Shown: positions 1-9,721, counted from the stretch's first letter. The stretch is DNA of 64,000 nucleotides from Deinococcus planocerae (GCF_002869765.1 NZ_PNOR01000004.1:1-64000); one strand, 5' to 3'. Notes: a model not told the origin generated them from the sequence alone. Translations and numbers: made by a program.

Positions 1-570
1 GGGCTCGGCGGCGGCGGGGGCCACCTCGTCGGCCTCGGGGGCCGCGCGTTCCAGGGGCTCGGGGGCCGCGAAGGTGGGGGGCAAGACCGCCCGGCGGGTC
101 ACCGTGACGGGTGAGGCCGGAATCGGGGCCGCCGCCACCGGCGAGGGGGCCGCGCGGCTCTCACCCGCGCTCGCCGTGTCCGTCACGAGTTCGAGCGGCT
201 GGAAGGGGTTGCCCGTCGGCAGGGCCGCCAGGGGGGTGTCGGGGTTGATGCCGCCGGGCGGGGGCGCCGCCTCCGCCTCGGTCGCCGGGCTGGCGGGGCC
301 TGCGCCGAAGGCCGGGATGGAGGGCACCTCCACCTGTCCGCCCTGCTGCACGCGCAGGCCCTCGCCCTGGGCGGTCTGGCCGCCCGGGGTCCCGCCCGCC
401 TCGCCGCCCGGGGTAGGCGGGGTCTGGGCGAGGGCGCGGGCCTGCGAGCGATTGCTCAGCCCCAGGTACCCGCCCCCGATCAGGGCGACGAGCAGCACGA
501 GCAGCAGCAAGACCTTCATCTCGCGGGAGAGCTTGAGGCCCTGGGGGGCACGAATCACGGGGCTCTTCAC
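1..570 (-). CDS. Type IV pilus PilW/PilP-like protein (3' end outside window)
   Basis: This is the fourth gene of the pilMNO operon, reading leftwards and leaving the window, so only the first 190 codons are visible. The GTG start overlaps the pilO stop as GTGA (570-567), a sign of translational coupling. After about 17 residues comes one membrane segment (KVLLLLVLLVALIGGGYLGL), followed by a long Pro/Ala/Gly-rich periplasmic region. Position after pilO and the single N-terminal helix fit the alignment proteins called PilW in Thermus or PilP in proteobacteria, which bridge PilNO to the secretin PilQ. The sequence itself is too low in complexity to prove which. It has no start ATG and is easy to miss. 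Confidence 0.6.
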   Translation of the reverse strand, partial: MKSPVIRAPQGLKLSREMKVLLLLVLLVALIGGGYLGLSNRSQARALAQTPPTPGGEAGGTPGGQTAQGEGLRVQQGGQVEVPSIPAFGAGPASPATEAEAAPPPGGINPDTPLAALPTGNPFQPLELVTDTASAGESRAAPSPVAAAPIPASPVTVTRRAVLPPTFAAPEPLERAAPEADEVAPAAAEP

Positions 571-1208
571 TGGGTTCCCCCTTGAGGAGCGGGCGGCGCG
601 GCGGGGGCGGCCTCGGGGGCCTGGGGGGCGGCGCCCGCGGTGCCCGGTTGCGTCTGGTCGAAGGTGTAGACGGTGAGGTTGAGCGTGCCCTGCAACCGGG
701 GGTCGAGGGCGTCCGCCTGGGGCAGTTGCAGGCCCAGCGCACCCACGGTCGTGAAGCGGTTTTGCGTCTCCAGCGACCGCAGCGCCCGGAACACCTCGGC
801 GAAGCGGCCCTGCACGCTCAGGCTGAGGTTGATGGGCCGCACGCCCCCCGGGAGTCCCGCGACGTTGCCGCTTTGCACGGTGAAGGAGGTCAGCTCTGCC
901 CCCGCCGCGGTGACGTTGCGCCGCACCTCGTCGAGGACGGTGCCGAACTGGGCGGTCGCGGGCAGGGCGCGCAGGAACTGGTCTCGTTCCACCTCGAGCC
1001 CCGCGACCGTCTGGCGCAGTTCGGGCAGGGCCCGCTGGGCCGCGCGGTACGTCTCGGCGCGGCTGCGGGTGAGTTCGAGGTCGCCGCGCAGCAGCGTGAT
1101 CTCCTGCTGGCGCGGCTGGAAGCGCAGGAAGTACCACCCCATCGCGGCGAGGACGCAGGCCGCGAGCGTGAGGAAAAAGATGGAGCGCGGCGCGAGCTTA
1201 ACGGACAT
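567..1208 (-). CDS. pilO: Type IV pilus inner-membrane assembly protein PilO
   Basis: A protein of 213 residues with a short cytoplasmic N-terminus, one membrane helix (about residues 9-27, SIFFLTLAACVLAAMGWYFL), a coiled coil at roughly 30-75, and a C-terminal ferredoxin-like periplasmic domain. This is the PilO layout. PilO pairs with PilN in the periplasm and transmits signals between the cytoplasmic motor and the secretin. The start at 1208 was chosen because it overlaps the end of pilN by 11 nt and sits directly before the membrane helix. A longer in-frame start upstream would add an Arg/Pro-rich stretch that is only a shadow of pilN. It is coupled to the next gene by GTGA. Confidence 0.88.
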   Translation of the reverse strand: MSVKLAPRSIFFLTLAACVLAAMGWYFLRFQPRQQEITLLRGDLELTRSRAETYRAAQRALPELRQTVAGLEVERDQFLRALPATAQFGTVLDEVRRNVTAAGAELTSFTVQSGNVAGLPGGVRPINLSLSVQGRFAEVFRALRSLETQNRFTTVGALGLQLPQADALDPRLQGTLNLTVYTFDQTQPGTAGAAPQAPEAAPAAPPAPQGGTQ

Positions 1209-1876
1209 TCTCGCCCCCCGTCTCTCCCGCGGAGGCCGGGGTGGGGGTCCCTGCCGCCGCCGCGCCCTCCTCCGGTGCGGCGGCGCCCTGGCCGACGAGC
1301 CCCACCGAGGCCGCAAAGGTGTAGCGGCCCGTCTCGCCCTCCTGGCCCAGGCTGCGGAAGTTGACCGCGAAACCGGGGTCGTTCTCGTAGACGTTCAAGA
1401 AGTTCACCACCGCCTGCTGGCTGCGCGCCGTGCCCGAGAGGTCGATCTCGCGCACCACGTTCTTGCCCAGGTACACGCCCCCCTGTTGCAGGCTCGCGAG
1501 GGCGCCCGCGTCGAGGGCTTTGACGTTCATCGAGGTCAGCGCGACCCCGCCGCCCGCCGGAAGCTGCGCGGAAAAGGCCGCCACGTCGTTCGTCCAGTAC
1601 GTCTTGCCTTCCCGCAGCTTCCCCGAGACCGCCGTGACCTCCTCCAGCGTGCGCTGGGTGGCCGTCAGGCGGTCGTACTCGCCCTTGGTGGGGGCGAGGG
1701 CGGCGATGTCACCGTTCAGACGGTCTTGCTCCGCGCGGAGCTGCCCGAGCTGGCGGCCCACCAGCGCCTCGGGGACGAGCAGCGCGAGGACCGTCACGGG
1801 CGGGAGGACGAAGGCCGCGTATTTCCAGACGTTGGGCTCGCCGCGCTTGCGGTCTTGCGGGGGCAGGAGGTTGAGT

Positions 1877-1884
<8 letters not shown>
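1198..1884 (-). CDS. pilN: Type IV pilus inner-membrane assembly protein PilN
   Basis: A protein of 228 residues beginning MVELNLLPPQDRK, the conserved cytoplasmic PilN tail that docks into PilM. One membrane segment follows at about residues 21-40, then a coiled coil (QLRAEQDRLNGDIAAL) and a periplasmic domain. The C-terminal 30 residues are Ala/Pro/Thr-rich. It overlaps pilM by 8 nt and pilO by 11 nt, so pilM, pilN and pilO are surely one operon. Its role is the PilM-PilN-PilO platform for pilus extension and, in Deinococcus/Thermus relatives, DNA uptake. Confidence 0.92.
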
Positions 1885-3058
<1,174 letters not shown>

Positions 3059-3197
3059 TCTCCCTCCAGGGTTCGGCAGGCTTTAGTGTTTGCTCATGCT
3101 CGGGCGGGCCGGGGCGGGGGCGGTGGGGGCCGTGAGGGCCAAGACGGGTGAGGGCGGGGGTGCATCAACGGCTCATGCAACCACCCGCCGACTTACG

Positions 3198-3212
3198 GAA
3201 CTCTGACAGTTC
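3198..3212. promoter_or_regulatory. Inverted repeat upstream of pilM (possible operator)
   Basis: GAACT-N5-AGTTC, a perfect 5-5-5 palindrome, sits about 140 bp upstream of pilM in an otherwise empty 321-bp gap (3059-3379). I see no convincing -35/-10 pair next to it, so a regulatory role is only a guess. No other gene or RNA was recognised in this gap. Confidence 0.2.
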
Positions 3213-3379
3213 TCGGGGTCTGCCCTCTTTTTTTGCCGCGCCAGGCGGGCAATCTCGCGTTCCGCCGAGGCGAGCGGACCCGTGCCCGACGTTCCGGGAA
3301 AGACACCCCCGGTGCGTGAAGCTTCCCGCGCGGGGCTCCTCGCCCCCGGCTCACCTCCCGGCGCGGGGCCCGGGCCGAC

Positions 3380-4141
3380 TCAGGGAGTCAGCGGCCTGAG
3401 ACTCCCGTCGAACACCCGCACCCGGCCCCCCGGCGAGACCGTCACCACGTCGGCGCCCACCACCCCGACCCGGCCCGGCCCGTGGGGCACGCTCGCCAGC
3501 ACCCGGCCCGAGATGTCCACCCGTTCGAGCGCCGCGCCCGTCAGTCGGTAGCTGCCCGAGAGGGTGACCACGCCCGGCGTGTTCGCCGTCGTGACGCCCC
3601 TGGGGGTGAGGCGCAGGAAGGGGAGGGGTGCGCGGTCGAGGATCACCCCGTCGTCCACCCGGCGCAGCGTTCCGGCCAGAAGAACGTAGTCCTGTCCGTC
3701 CCCCCCCGTGAGGGCCGCCGTGGGGGCGCCCGCCACGCCCGGGGCCGCCGCGCCCGCGAAGGTCACGGCGCTGCCGTCCTCCCGGTAGGCCCGCGTGTTC
3801 GAGAGCGCCACCACCCGCCCCGCCGCCACCGAGCGCGCGGCCCGGTCGAGCGTGACGACGACCCCGGCGGCAGGCACCCCCGCCCAGGCGTCCCCGCCGT
3901 TCCAGGCGACCGCGACCACCGGGGGGAGCGGGGGGCAGACCACTCGGTATGAGGGAGCGCGCGCCACGCAGGCCCTTCCCCCGTCCACCCAGGCCACGCC
4001 CTCGACCCCGAAGGCCGCGTCGAAGATGGGAGTGGCGGTGACTGGCCCAAAGGTCGTGTTGGGGTTGGTCACGCGGGCGGTCGTCGGGGCACAGGCCACC
4101 AGGGGCAGAAGGCCGAAGGCAGAAAGCAGAAGGCGGCGCAT
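3380..4141 (-). CDS. Secreted lipoprotein of unknown function
   Basis: A protein of 253 residues with a lipoprotein signal: positive start (MRR), hydrophobic stretch and the lipobox L-V-A-C with the acylated Cys at about residue 17. The rest is rich in Gly, Val and Ala with repeated short strands such as GGDAWAGVPAAGVVVTLDRA and GGDGQDYVLLAGTLRRVDDG, which suggests a beta-propeller-like or all-beta fold. No catalytic motif is evident and I do not recognise a named family. The signal peptide coding region coincides with a dispersed GCAGAAGGC-type repeat (see findings). The gene stands alone between pilM and the HxlR regulator. Confidence 0.72.
   Translation of the reverse strand: MRRLLLSAFGLLPLVACAPTTARVTNPNTTFGPVTATPIFDAAFGVEGVAWVDGGRACVARAPSYRVVCPPLPPVVAVAWNGGDAWAGVPAAGVVVTLDRAARSVAAGRVVALSNTRAYREDGSAVTFAGAAAPGVAGAPTAALTGGDGQDYVLLAGTLRRVDDGVILDRAPLPFLRLTPRGVTTANTPGVVTLSGSYRLTGAALERVDISGRVLASVPHGPGRVGVVGADVVTVSPGGRVRVFDGSLRPLTP
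4098..4134 (-). repeat. GCAGAAGGC-type dispersed repeat, copy 1 (inside a gene)
   Basis: The plus strand reads as a run of GGCAGAAGGCCGAAGGC and AGAAAGCAGAAGGC units. Related copies lie at 7982-8039 and 10962-11038. Here the repeat is read on the minus strand as the hydrophobic core of the lipoprotein signal peptide. Confidence 0.45.
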
Positions 4142-4198
4142 GGTGGAATTCTCGCCGGGCTGCCGCTGAGGGGCGTGAAGCCTCCCCCGCGGTCCCGC

Positions 4199-4519
4199 TC
4201 AGGTCCAGCGTTCGCCCCAGACGTGCATGGCCTGAATCACGCCCTCCAGCGCCCGGCCCTTGGGGGTCAGGGCGTACTCCACCCGGGGCGGCACCGCCGG
4301 GTAGACGGTGCGGGTGAGCACGCCCCCTTCCTCCAGCTCGCGCAGCTTGTCCGTCAGGGTCTTGGGGCTGACCCCCGCGAGGGCCGCGCGCAACTCGCCG
4401 TAGCGCCGGGTCCCCCGCAGCAACTCGCGCACGATCAGGGTGGTCCACTTGCCCCCGATCACGTCCACTGTCCGCTCGACGCTGCATTCCTTGCGACGCA
4501 CCCGTTGCTCGTAGTTCAT
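4199..4519 (-). CDS. HxlR-family winged-helix transcriptional regulator
   Basis: A protein of 106 residues covering a complete HxlR domain. It has the conserved Cys near the N-terminus (KECSVERTVDVIGGKW), the 'GGKWTTLIVRELL' helix, and the recognition region 'GVSPKTLTDKLRELEEGGVLTR', followed by a wing ending in YALTPKG. HxlR regulators sense small electrophiles, oxidants or phenolics and usually control the adjacent gene. The gene is divergent from an NmrA-type reductase (4728), which is therefore the likely target. A TTGAAG-N17-CATAGT promoter lies directly upstream. Confidence 0.9.
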   Translation of the reverse strand: MNYEQRVRRKECSVERTVDVIGGKWTTLIVRELLRGTRRYGELRAALAGVSPKTLTDKLRELEEGGVLTRTVYPAVPPRVEYALTPKGRALEGVIQAMHVWGERWT

Positions 4520-4527
4520 TTCCTGAA

Positions 4528-4556
4528 ACTATGTTCCTTTTTGGTGCCTTCTTCAA
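4528..4556 (-). promoter_or_regulatory. Promoter of the HxlR regulator gene
   Basis: On the minus strand, TTGAAG (4556-4551), a 17-bp spacer, and CATAGT (4533-4528), followed 8 nt later by the ATG. The spacer is unusually A-rich for this genome (CACCAAAAAGGAA). The element lies in the shared divergent gap 4520-4727, so self-regulation is plausible. Confidence 0.5.
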
Positions 4557-4727
4557 CTGGGGATGCGCGGCTGCTAGGGTGGGGGTGCGGAGAGGCGCGG
4601 GGACGCCGGAAGTGCGTCCACCCAGCCGGGGGAAGGAGCGTACAGGAGGCACACAGGACGCGGGCGACGGACCCACGTTCCGCCTCCGGCCTGTTTCCGG
4701 CCCGCGCGCCCTCCCGGAGGAGTGACC

Positions 4728-5642
4728 ATGCAGACCATTCTGGTGACGGGAGCCACGGGCTCGCAGGGCAGGCCGGTCGTTGAGAAGCTGCTGGAGGCCG
4801 GGTACGGGGTGCGGATGCTCGCCCGTCACCCCGAGCGGGCAGGCGACCTGACGGAGAAGGGGGCCCGGGGATACGCGGGCGACCTGGGCGACCCGGAGGC
4901 CGTGCGCGCGGCGGTGCGGGGCGTGGACGGTGTGTTCCTGCTCGTGCCCTTCTTCTCCGAGCCGGGGGCGGCGCTGGAGTACGGGCGGAACGTGATCGGG
5001 GCGGCGCGGGACTCGGGCGTGCGCCTGATCGTCTGGAATCCGACCGGCGAGATTCCCCCGGTCCCCACCGGGAACCCGGCCCTCGACCTGCGGCGCGAGT
5101 TGCTGGCGGACCTGGAGGCGAGCGGCGTGCCGTACGTCGTGCTGCAACCGACCGCCTACCTCGAAAACCTGCTGGGGCCCTGGACCCGGGAGGAGGTGGC
5201 GGACTCGGATACCTTCGCCTACCCCACCCCCAACGAGGTCCGCATCCAGTGGATCGCCACCGCCGACGTCGCCACCTTCGCCGTGTCCGCCTTCGGCCAC
5301 CCGGAGCTGGCGCCCCTGAACCTCAAGGTCAGCGGCCCCGAGAGACTCAGCGGCGAGGAGGTCGCCGAGCGCTTCAGCCGCGCGCTGGGTCGCAAGGTGA
5401 CCTTCCGGCCCATGCCCCCGCGCGAGTTCGGTGAGAGGCTCGACCGCGTGTTTCCCGGCATGGGCGAGGGCGTGACCCGGGCCTACGAGATGGCCTACGC
5501 GAACCCCGAGATGGCCTCGACGCATGTGGACCTCGATGCGGCCCTGGCGAAGCTGCCCGTGCGCCTCACGACCGTCGAGGAGTGGGTGCGGGAGCACGCG
5601 GCGGCCTTCAGCCCGGCAGGAGAGCCCGAGCGGGTAGGCTGA
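4728..5642 (+). CDS. NmrA-like NAD(P)-binding reductase/sensor protein
   Basis: A protein of 304 residues with an N-terminal Rossmann motif (TILVTGATGSQGRPVVEKLL) characteristic of atypical short-chain dehydrogenases of the NmrA/quinone-oxidoreductase-2 group. These bind NADP(H) and either reduce quinones or act as redox sensors. The usual catalytic Tyr-Lys pair of classical SDRs is not obvious, as is common in NmrA relatives. The ATG at 4728 is preferred over an in-frame GTG at 4722 because the CGGAGG ribosome site (4715-4720) is 7 nt from the ATG and only 1 nt from the GTG. It is divergent from the HxlR regulator, a common pairing. Confidence 0.86.
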   Translation: MQTILVTGATGSQGRPVVEKLLEAGYGVRMLARHPERAGDLTEKGARGYAGDLGDPEAVRAAVRGVDGVFLLVPFFSEPGAALEYGRNVIGAARDSGVRLIVWNPTGEIPPVPTGNPALDLRRELLADLEASGVPYVVLQPTAYLENLLGPWTREEVADSDTFAYPTPNEVRIQWIATADVATFAVSAFGHPELAPLNLKVSGPERLSGEEVAERFSRALGRKVTFRPMPPREFGERLDRVFPGMGEGVTRAYEMAYANPEMASTHVDLDAALAKLPVRLTTVEEWVREHAAAFSPAGEPERVG

Positions 5643-5691
5643 GGCCCGCCGACTCGGACGGGGAAGGGCGTGGTCTTCGGTGGCCGCGCCC

Positions 5692-6972
5692 TTAACCGTC
5701 CCGGTGCCGCAGCAGAGCGTCCACCACCACGTCCAGCCCGACGCCCTCCTCGGCCCGCTGTTCGGGGGTCCAACTGATCCCGCGGCTCGCCTTGACGAGC
5801 ACCACGTCCCCCTCACGCACCTCGGAGAGAAGATCGGTGAGGAGGGCGGGCACGCTGCGGAAGGCCCGGTCGCCCAGCTCCTGGGCGAAGGCGCCCACCC
5901 CGTAGGTGAGGTCGGCCCGCTTCCGCGCGTGGGCGCCGACTCCTGCGTGCAGCTCGCGCTCCGTCTCGCCGAGTTCGAGCATCCGCCCCAGCACGCTGAT
6001 CCGGCGGCCCGGGAAGGTGGCGAGGGCGTCGAGCGCGGCCTTCACGGCGAGCGGCGAGGCGTTGTAGGCGTCGTCGATCACCGTGAAGCGGCCAGGGTGA
6101 ACCCGGTAGCGTCCGCCCGGCACCTGCACCTCCGCCATCCGCGCCGCCGCCCCGGCCAGGGAGACACCCGCACCTTCCGCCAGCGCCAGGCCGAGCACCG
6201 CCGCCTCCGCCTGCACCCGCGAGGCGAGGGGCAGGGTGACGGGCACCACCCCCCGGAAGGAGAAGCGCGCTCCCTCCGGCGTGACCTCTAAGCCTTCCCC
6301 CGCGAAGGTCGCTTCTTCGCCGAAGCCGTAGGTGTCCACCCCTGGGAACCAGGGCGCCGCCTGCGTGCTCACCAGCCCGCGCCGACCTTGCAAGATCACG
6401 CCCTTCTCGCGCGCGATGCCCTCCACGCTGCCCAGCGCTTCTAGGTGCGCCTCCCCGATGCTCGTCACCACGCCGACGCCAGGCCGCACGAGGTCGACCA
6501 GCTCGGCCATCTCGCCCACCCGGTCGATGCCCATCTCCACGACGAGAGGACGATCACTCCCCCCGAACTCGATCAGGAAGCAGGCGATGGCGGGCATGGT
6601 GTTGTACACGGGCATGAAGTGCGCGTCCAGCGCCGCCGCCGCGTAGCTCTTGGCCGTCGTCTTGCCTACGCTGCCGGTGATGCCCACGACGAGCGGGTTT
6701 CTCGCCCGCTCCGAGCGCGCCCAGGTGAAGAGGGCCTCCCGAGCATCCGGCACCCGCACCGCCCGCTCCACGTCGAGGTCGGTGAGGACGAAGGGGGCAC
6801 CCGCCGCCAGCGCCGCCTCCGCGAAGCTGTTGCCGTGCATCCGCTCCCCCGCCAACGCCACGAAGGCCACTCCGGGGCCAGCCTGCCGCGAGTCCCAGGT
6901 CAGGCGCGCGGCGGGTCGGGCGGCTGGATGGACGGCGGCGGGGAAGGGGAGGGCGGCGTGGGGGTCGAGCAT
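5692..6972 (-). CDS. murF: UDP-N-acetylmuramoyl-tripeptide--D-alanyl-D-alanine ligase
   Basis: MurF, 426 residues, the cytoplasmic ATP-dependent ligase that adds D-Ala-D-Ala to the peptidoglycan precursor. The three Mur ligase domains are visible: an N-terminal UDP-binding part (LTWDSRQAGPGVAFVALAGERMHG), the central ATPase with its P-loop (VVGITGSVGKTTAKS, about residues 93-107), and the C-terminal domain with VIDDAYNASP and the LGRMLELG segment. It stands alone. The start lies 6 nt behind a TATCCT -10 box (6984-6979), so the mRNA is probably leaderless. The promoter overlaps that of the divergent gene at 7002. Confidence 0.95.
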   Translation of the reverse strand: MLDPHAALPFPAAVHPAARPAARLTWDSRQAGPGVAFVALAGERMHGNSFAEAALAAGAPFVLTDLDVERAVRVPDAREALFTWARSERARNPLVVGITGSVGKTTAKSYAAAALDAHFMPVYNTMPAIACFLIEFGGSDRPLVVEMGIDRVGEMAELVDLVRPGVGVVTSIGEAHLEALGSVEGIAREKGVILQGRRGLVSTQAAPWFPGVDTYGFGEEATFAGEGLEVTPEGARFSFRGVVPVTLPLASRVQAEAAVLGLALAEGAGVSLAGAAARMAEVQVPGGRYRVHPGRFTVIDDAYNASPLAVKAALDALATFPGRRISVLGRMLELGETERELHAGVGAHARKRADLTYGVGAFAQELGDRAFRSVPALLTDLLSEVREGDVVLVKASRGISWTPEQRAEEGVGLDVVVDALLRHRDG

Positions 6973-6978
6973 GGGCGG

Positions 6979-6994
6979 AGGATACCCGTACCCT
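6979..6994. promoter_or_regulatory. Back-to-back -10 boxes of murF and the acetamidase gene
   Basis: The whole gap between the two divergent genes is 29 bp. TATCCT (minus, 6984-6979) is 6 nt before the murF ATG and TACCCT (plus, 6989-6994) is 7 nt before the ATG at 7002. The two boxes are 4 bp apart, so each -35 region must fall at the start of the opposite gene. Confidence 0.6.
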
Positions 6995-7001
6995 GGGGCC
7001 C

Positions 7002-7985
7002 ATGAGCGACCACCACCTCGGTACCACGCACATCCACACCGTCTGGGGCCGCGACCTGCCGCCCGCCCTCAGCATCCAGCCCGGCGACACGGTGACCTTC
7101 GGGACGCTCGACGCCTCGGACGGCGGGGTGGCCCGGCGGGTGGTGGCAGGGCAGGTGGAGGCGCGCGCCGAGCTGGCTGCCCTGGTCGCCGCCGACGCCT
7201 TCCCTGCCCGGGAGGGACCGCGCGGCCACCCGCTGACGGGCCCGGCGTTCGTGGAAGGGGCCGAGCCCGGGGACGTGCTGGTGGTCGAACTGCTGGACGT
7301 GCGGACCGCCCCCTGGGGCTGGACCGCCTGCCGCCCGAACGGGATCGGCCTCCTCGACGCCGTGCTGGCCGGGGAGGGCCTGCAACCCTACACCCACCTC
7401 TGGGACCTGCGCGCGGGTACCCACGCCGACTTCCGCCCCGGCATCCGCATCCCACTCGCGCCCTTTCCCGGCGTGTTGGGCGTGGCCCCTGCCGAGCCCG
7501 GCCCACACCCCACCGCTCCACCCCGTCAGGTCGGCGGCAACATGGACATCCGGCAACTCGTGGCGGGAAGCACCCTGTATCTGCCCGTCGAGGTTCCCGG
7601 CGCCCTCTTCTCGGTCGGTGACCTGCACGCGGCGCAGGGGGACGGGGAGCTGAGCGGCACGGGCATCGAGTGTGCTGGGCAAGTAACGCTTCGCTTCAAC
7701 CTGGAGCGCGGCGCGGGGCTCTCTACTCCGGAATTCGTCACTCCAACCCACGGCGGCACGAGTCGGCGCTGGCACGCCACCACCGGCCACGACCCCGACC
7801 TGATGACGGCGGCCCGAATCGCCCTGCGCGCCCTCCTGCGCCGTCTTCAGGCACGCGGCCTGAGCCTGGAGGAAGCCTACGTGCTGTCGAGCGTGTGCGT
7901 GGACCTGAAGATCAGCCAGGTCGTGGACGCGCCGAATTACACGGTGAGCGCGTTCCTGCCGCTGGATGTGTTTGCGGAAGGCTGA
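7002..7985 (+). CDS. Acetamidase/formamidase family hydrolase
   Basis: A protein of 327 residues spanning the FmdA/AmdA domain. Family landmarks include HHLGTTHIHTVWGRDLPPAL at the N-terminus, HPLTGPAFVEGAEPGDVLVV, the RQVGGNMDIRQL segment, and GDLHAAQGDGELSGTGIEC (the metal/active-site region). These zinc-dependent enzymes hydrolyse short-chain amides to ammonia and a carboxylate. The substrate cannot be told from sequence. It is probably translated from a leaderless mRNA (see the -10 boxes at 6979-6994) and is monocistronic. It converges on rsr across a 54-bp repeat-filled gap. Confidence 0.9.
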   Translation: MSDHHLGTTHIHTVWGRDLPPALSIQPGDTVTFGTLDASDGGVARRVVAGQVEARAELAALVAADAFPAREGPRGHPLTGPAFVEGAEPGDVLVVELLDVRTAPWGWTACRPNGIGLLDAVLAGEGLQPYTHLWDLRAGTHADFRPGIRIPLAPFPGVLGVAPAEPGPHPTAPPRQVGGNMDIRQLVAGSTLYLPVEVPGALFSVGDLHAAQGDGELSGTGIECAGQVTLRFNLERGAGLSTPEFVTPTHGGTSRRWHATTGHDPDLMTAARIALRALLRRLQARGLSLEEAYVLSSVCVDLKISQVVDAPNYTVSAFLPLDVFAEG

Positions 7986-8039
7986 AAGCAGAAGGCAGAA
8001 GGCGTCATTTGCCCTCTGCCCTTCGTCATTCGGCTTTTG
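7982..8039. repeat. GCAGAAGGC-type repeat, copy 2 (imperfect inverted repeat)
   Basis: AAAGCAGAAGGCAGAAGGC is followed after a short loop by TGCCCTCTGCCCTTC, giving an imperfect hairpin between the convergent acetamidase and rsr genes. It may act as a bidirectional terminator. Confidence 0.45.
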
Positions 8040-9635
8040 CTACACCTCCCCCCGCGCGAAGTCCGCCATCACCCCCGGCGCCGCCGAGTCGAAGCCCACC
8101 ACGTCGAGCATGTCTGCCCGGTTGGGGTCCGCGATGCTGAACCCGGTCGCCGTCAGGCCGACCACGATCAGGCGCGCGGGGAGGCCGGTCTTCTGGCGGT
8201 AGCGGTCGAGGGCGACGGTGGGGTGGACCTTGCCCGCCCAGGTCTCGTTGTCGGTGTAGACCATGAAGGTCTCGACCTTGACCCCGTTCTGGGCCGCCCA
8301 CAGCATGGGCAGGGCGCAGTCGGTCGCGCCGAAGCTCGCGGCCTGGGCCTTGCGCATGGCGCTCTCCAGCGTGTCCCCCGGCGTGATGCCCAGCGTGCGG
8401 AACTGGTCCGCGAAGCCCATCGTCAGCGCCTGAGGCTCGGTGCGCAGGGCGACGAGGCTCATCGCGGCGGCGGCCATATGGGGAGTGAGTCCGGGCGTGC
8501 CCGCGACCTGGCCCCAGGTCATGCTGCCGCTCACGTCGAGTGCGAGCAGGTGCCGCGTTCCGGCGGGCCGCACGTTCCCGAAGGCCGTGTGGAAGGCGTC
8601 TTCCAGCGCGTCCACCACCTGGGGCACGGGCACCCACTCGCCCCCGCCCTTCACGCCGCGCCCCTGGCCGTACACCAGGCGGGCCTTCAGCGCGTCGAGG
8701 GGGTGGATGCGGCCACGCTTGAGTTGAACGGGATCGGTGATGCGCTCGATCACCGCCCGCGTCACCTCGGGGTCGTTGACGCTCAGCACGCCCACGCGCC
8801 CGAGGTTGCCCAGGTTGCGCAGCAGCCACGTCAGGCCGTTCGTCTCCATCGCCGCGCGGTAGACCTCCGCCCCGCGCAGGTGGGTGGGCACCGCCTCGAT
8901 GGGCAGGCCGTACTCGCGCATCAGCCGCGCCGCCTCGGTGTCCGTCGCCGCGTTCAGGGCGAGCAGGTGGCCCTCGATCACGCGCAGGGCGGGGTCCGAG
9001 GCGCCCTCCAGCACGCCATTCACCATGAACCGCAGCACCGCGTTGCGGGCCTCGTCCGTGGTCTTGGGGTGCGCGAGGCGCAGGGCGTCGCGCATGTGCC
9101 AGCCGTCGCGGGCCTTGTACTTCACGGCCCACAGCGCCAGGCGCTCCAGGGGCGCGTCCTCGTACACGCGCGCCACGCCCCGGCGGGTCAGGCGACCCCA
9201 GCCGCCCAGCGCGTCCGCGAAGGCCAGGAAGTGCAGCAGCATCGTGCCCGTGCGCGCCACCTCGGGCAGCGCGTTCCAGGCCGCCTGGCGGTCCGCCGCG
9301 TTCGGCGCCGTCTTGGCGATCAAGGCGAGCACGAGCAGCGCGGGGTCCGCCTTGGGCGCCCGGTTGCCGCGCACCACGTCCAGCGTCACGCGCAGGGCGG
9401 TGGCCGCGTCGCGCCCCACGAACTCGCGCACGAAGTCGGTGGCCTGCACCGTGTGCGCCCGCTCGCCCGCGTAGAAGGTGCCGCCGCCTACGCCCAGCAC
9501 CAGGAAGCGGGTCAGGCGGCCCTCATCCGGCAGGGCATACACGAATCCGCCCGCGTTGTTCTTGACCTGTCGCGCGTCCAGGCGCTCGGTCTGCTTGCGG
9601 CCCTTCGGAGAGATGGTGTTCAGGAGGTTCTTCAC
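8040..9635 (-). CDS. rsr: Ro60 ortholog Rsr (TROVE and vWA domains), Y RNA-binding ring protein
   Basis: A protein of 531 residues, closely matching what I remember of the D. radiodurans Rsr sequence: the start (VKNLLNTISPKGRKQTERLD), RQVKNNAGGFVYALPDE, KTAPNAADRQAAWNALPEVA, and the C-terminal vWA domain with the metal site DVSGSMTWG. Residues 20-350 form the HEAT-like ring (TROVE). In D. radiodurans Rsr binds Y RNA, which tethers it to polynucleotide phosphorylase for degradation of structured RNA and for 23S rRNA maturation under heat. The GTG at 9635 is preferred over far longer upstream starts because of the ribosome site GAAAGGAGG and conservation of the following residues. The Y-RNA-like array lies just upstream on the same strand. 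Confidence 0.96.
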   Translation of the reverse strand: MKNLLNTISPKGRKQTERLDARQVKNNAGGFVYALPDEGRLTRFLVLGVGGGTFYAGERAHTVQATDFVREFVGRDAATALRVTLDVVRGNRAPKADPALLVLALIAKTAPNAADRQAAWNALPEVARTGTMLLHFLAFADALGGWGRLTRRGVARVYEDAPLERLALWAVKYKARDGWHMRDALRLAHPKTTDEARNAVLRFMVNGVLEGASDPALRVIEGHLLALNAATDTEAARLMREYGLPIEAVPTHLRGAEVYRAAMETNGLTWLLRNLGNLGRVGVLSVNDPEVTRAVIERITDPVQLKRGRIHPLDALKARLVYGQGRGVKGGGEWVPVPQVVDALEDAFHTAFGNVRPAGTRHLLALDVSGSMTWGQVAGTPGLTPHMAAAAMSLVALRTEPQALTMGFADQFRTLGITPGDTLESAMRKAQAASFGATDCALPMLWAAQNGVKVETFMVYTDNETWAGKVHPTVALDRYRQKTGLPARLIVVGLTATGFSIADPNRADMLDVVGFDSAAPGVMADFARGEV

Positions 9636-9721
9636 GGCTTCGGCCCTCCTTTCAGGGGCGAGGGGGGGGAGAGGGACGCTGGGCTCGCCAGCGGCGACCG
9701 GGCACCGCGCTTGGTGCCGAG

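Noticed and set aside
3351..5816. An 821-codon minus-strand open frame
   Set aside because: It runs through three real genes on both strands and has the Arg/Gly/Pro-rich composition of a shadow frame in high-GC DNA.
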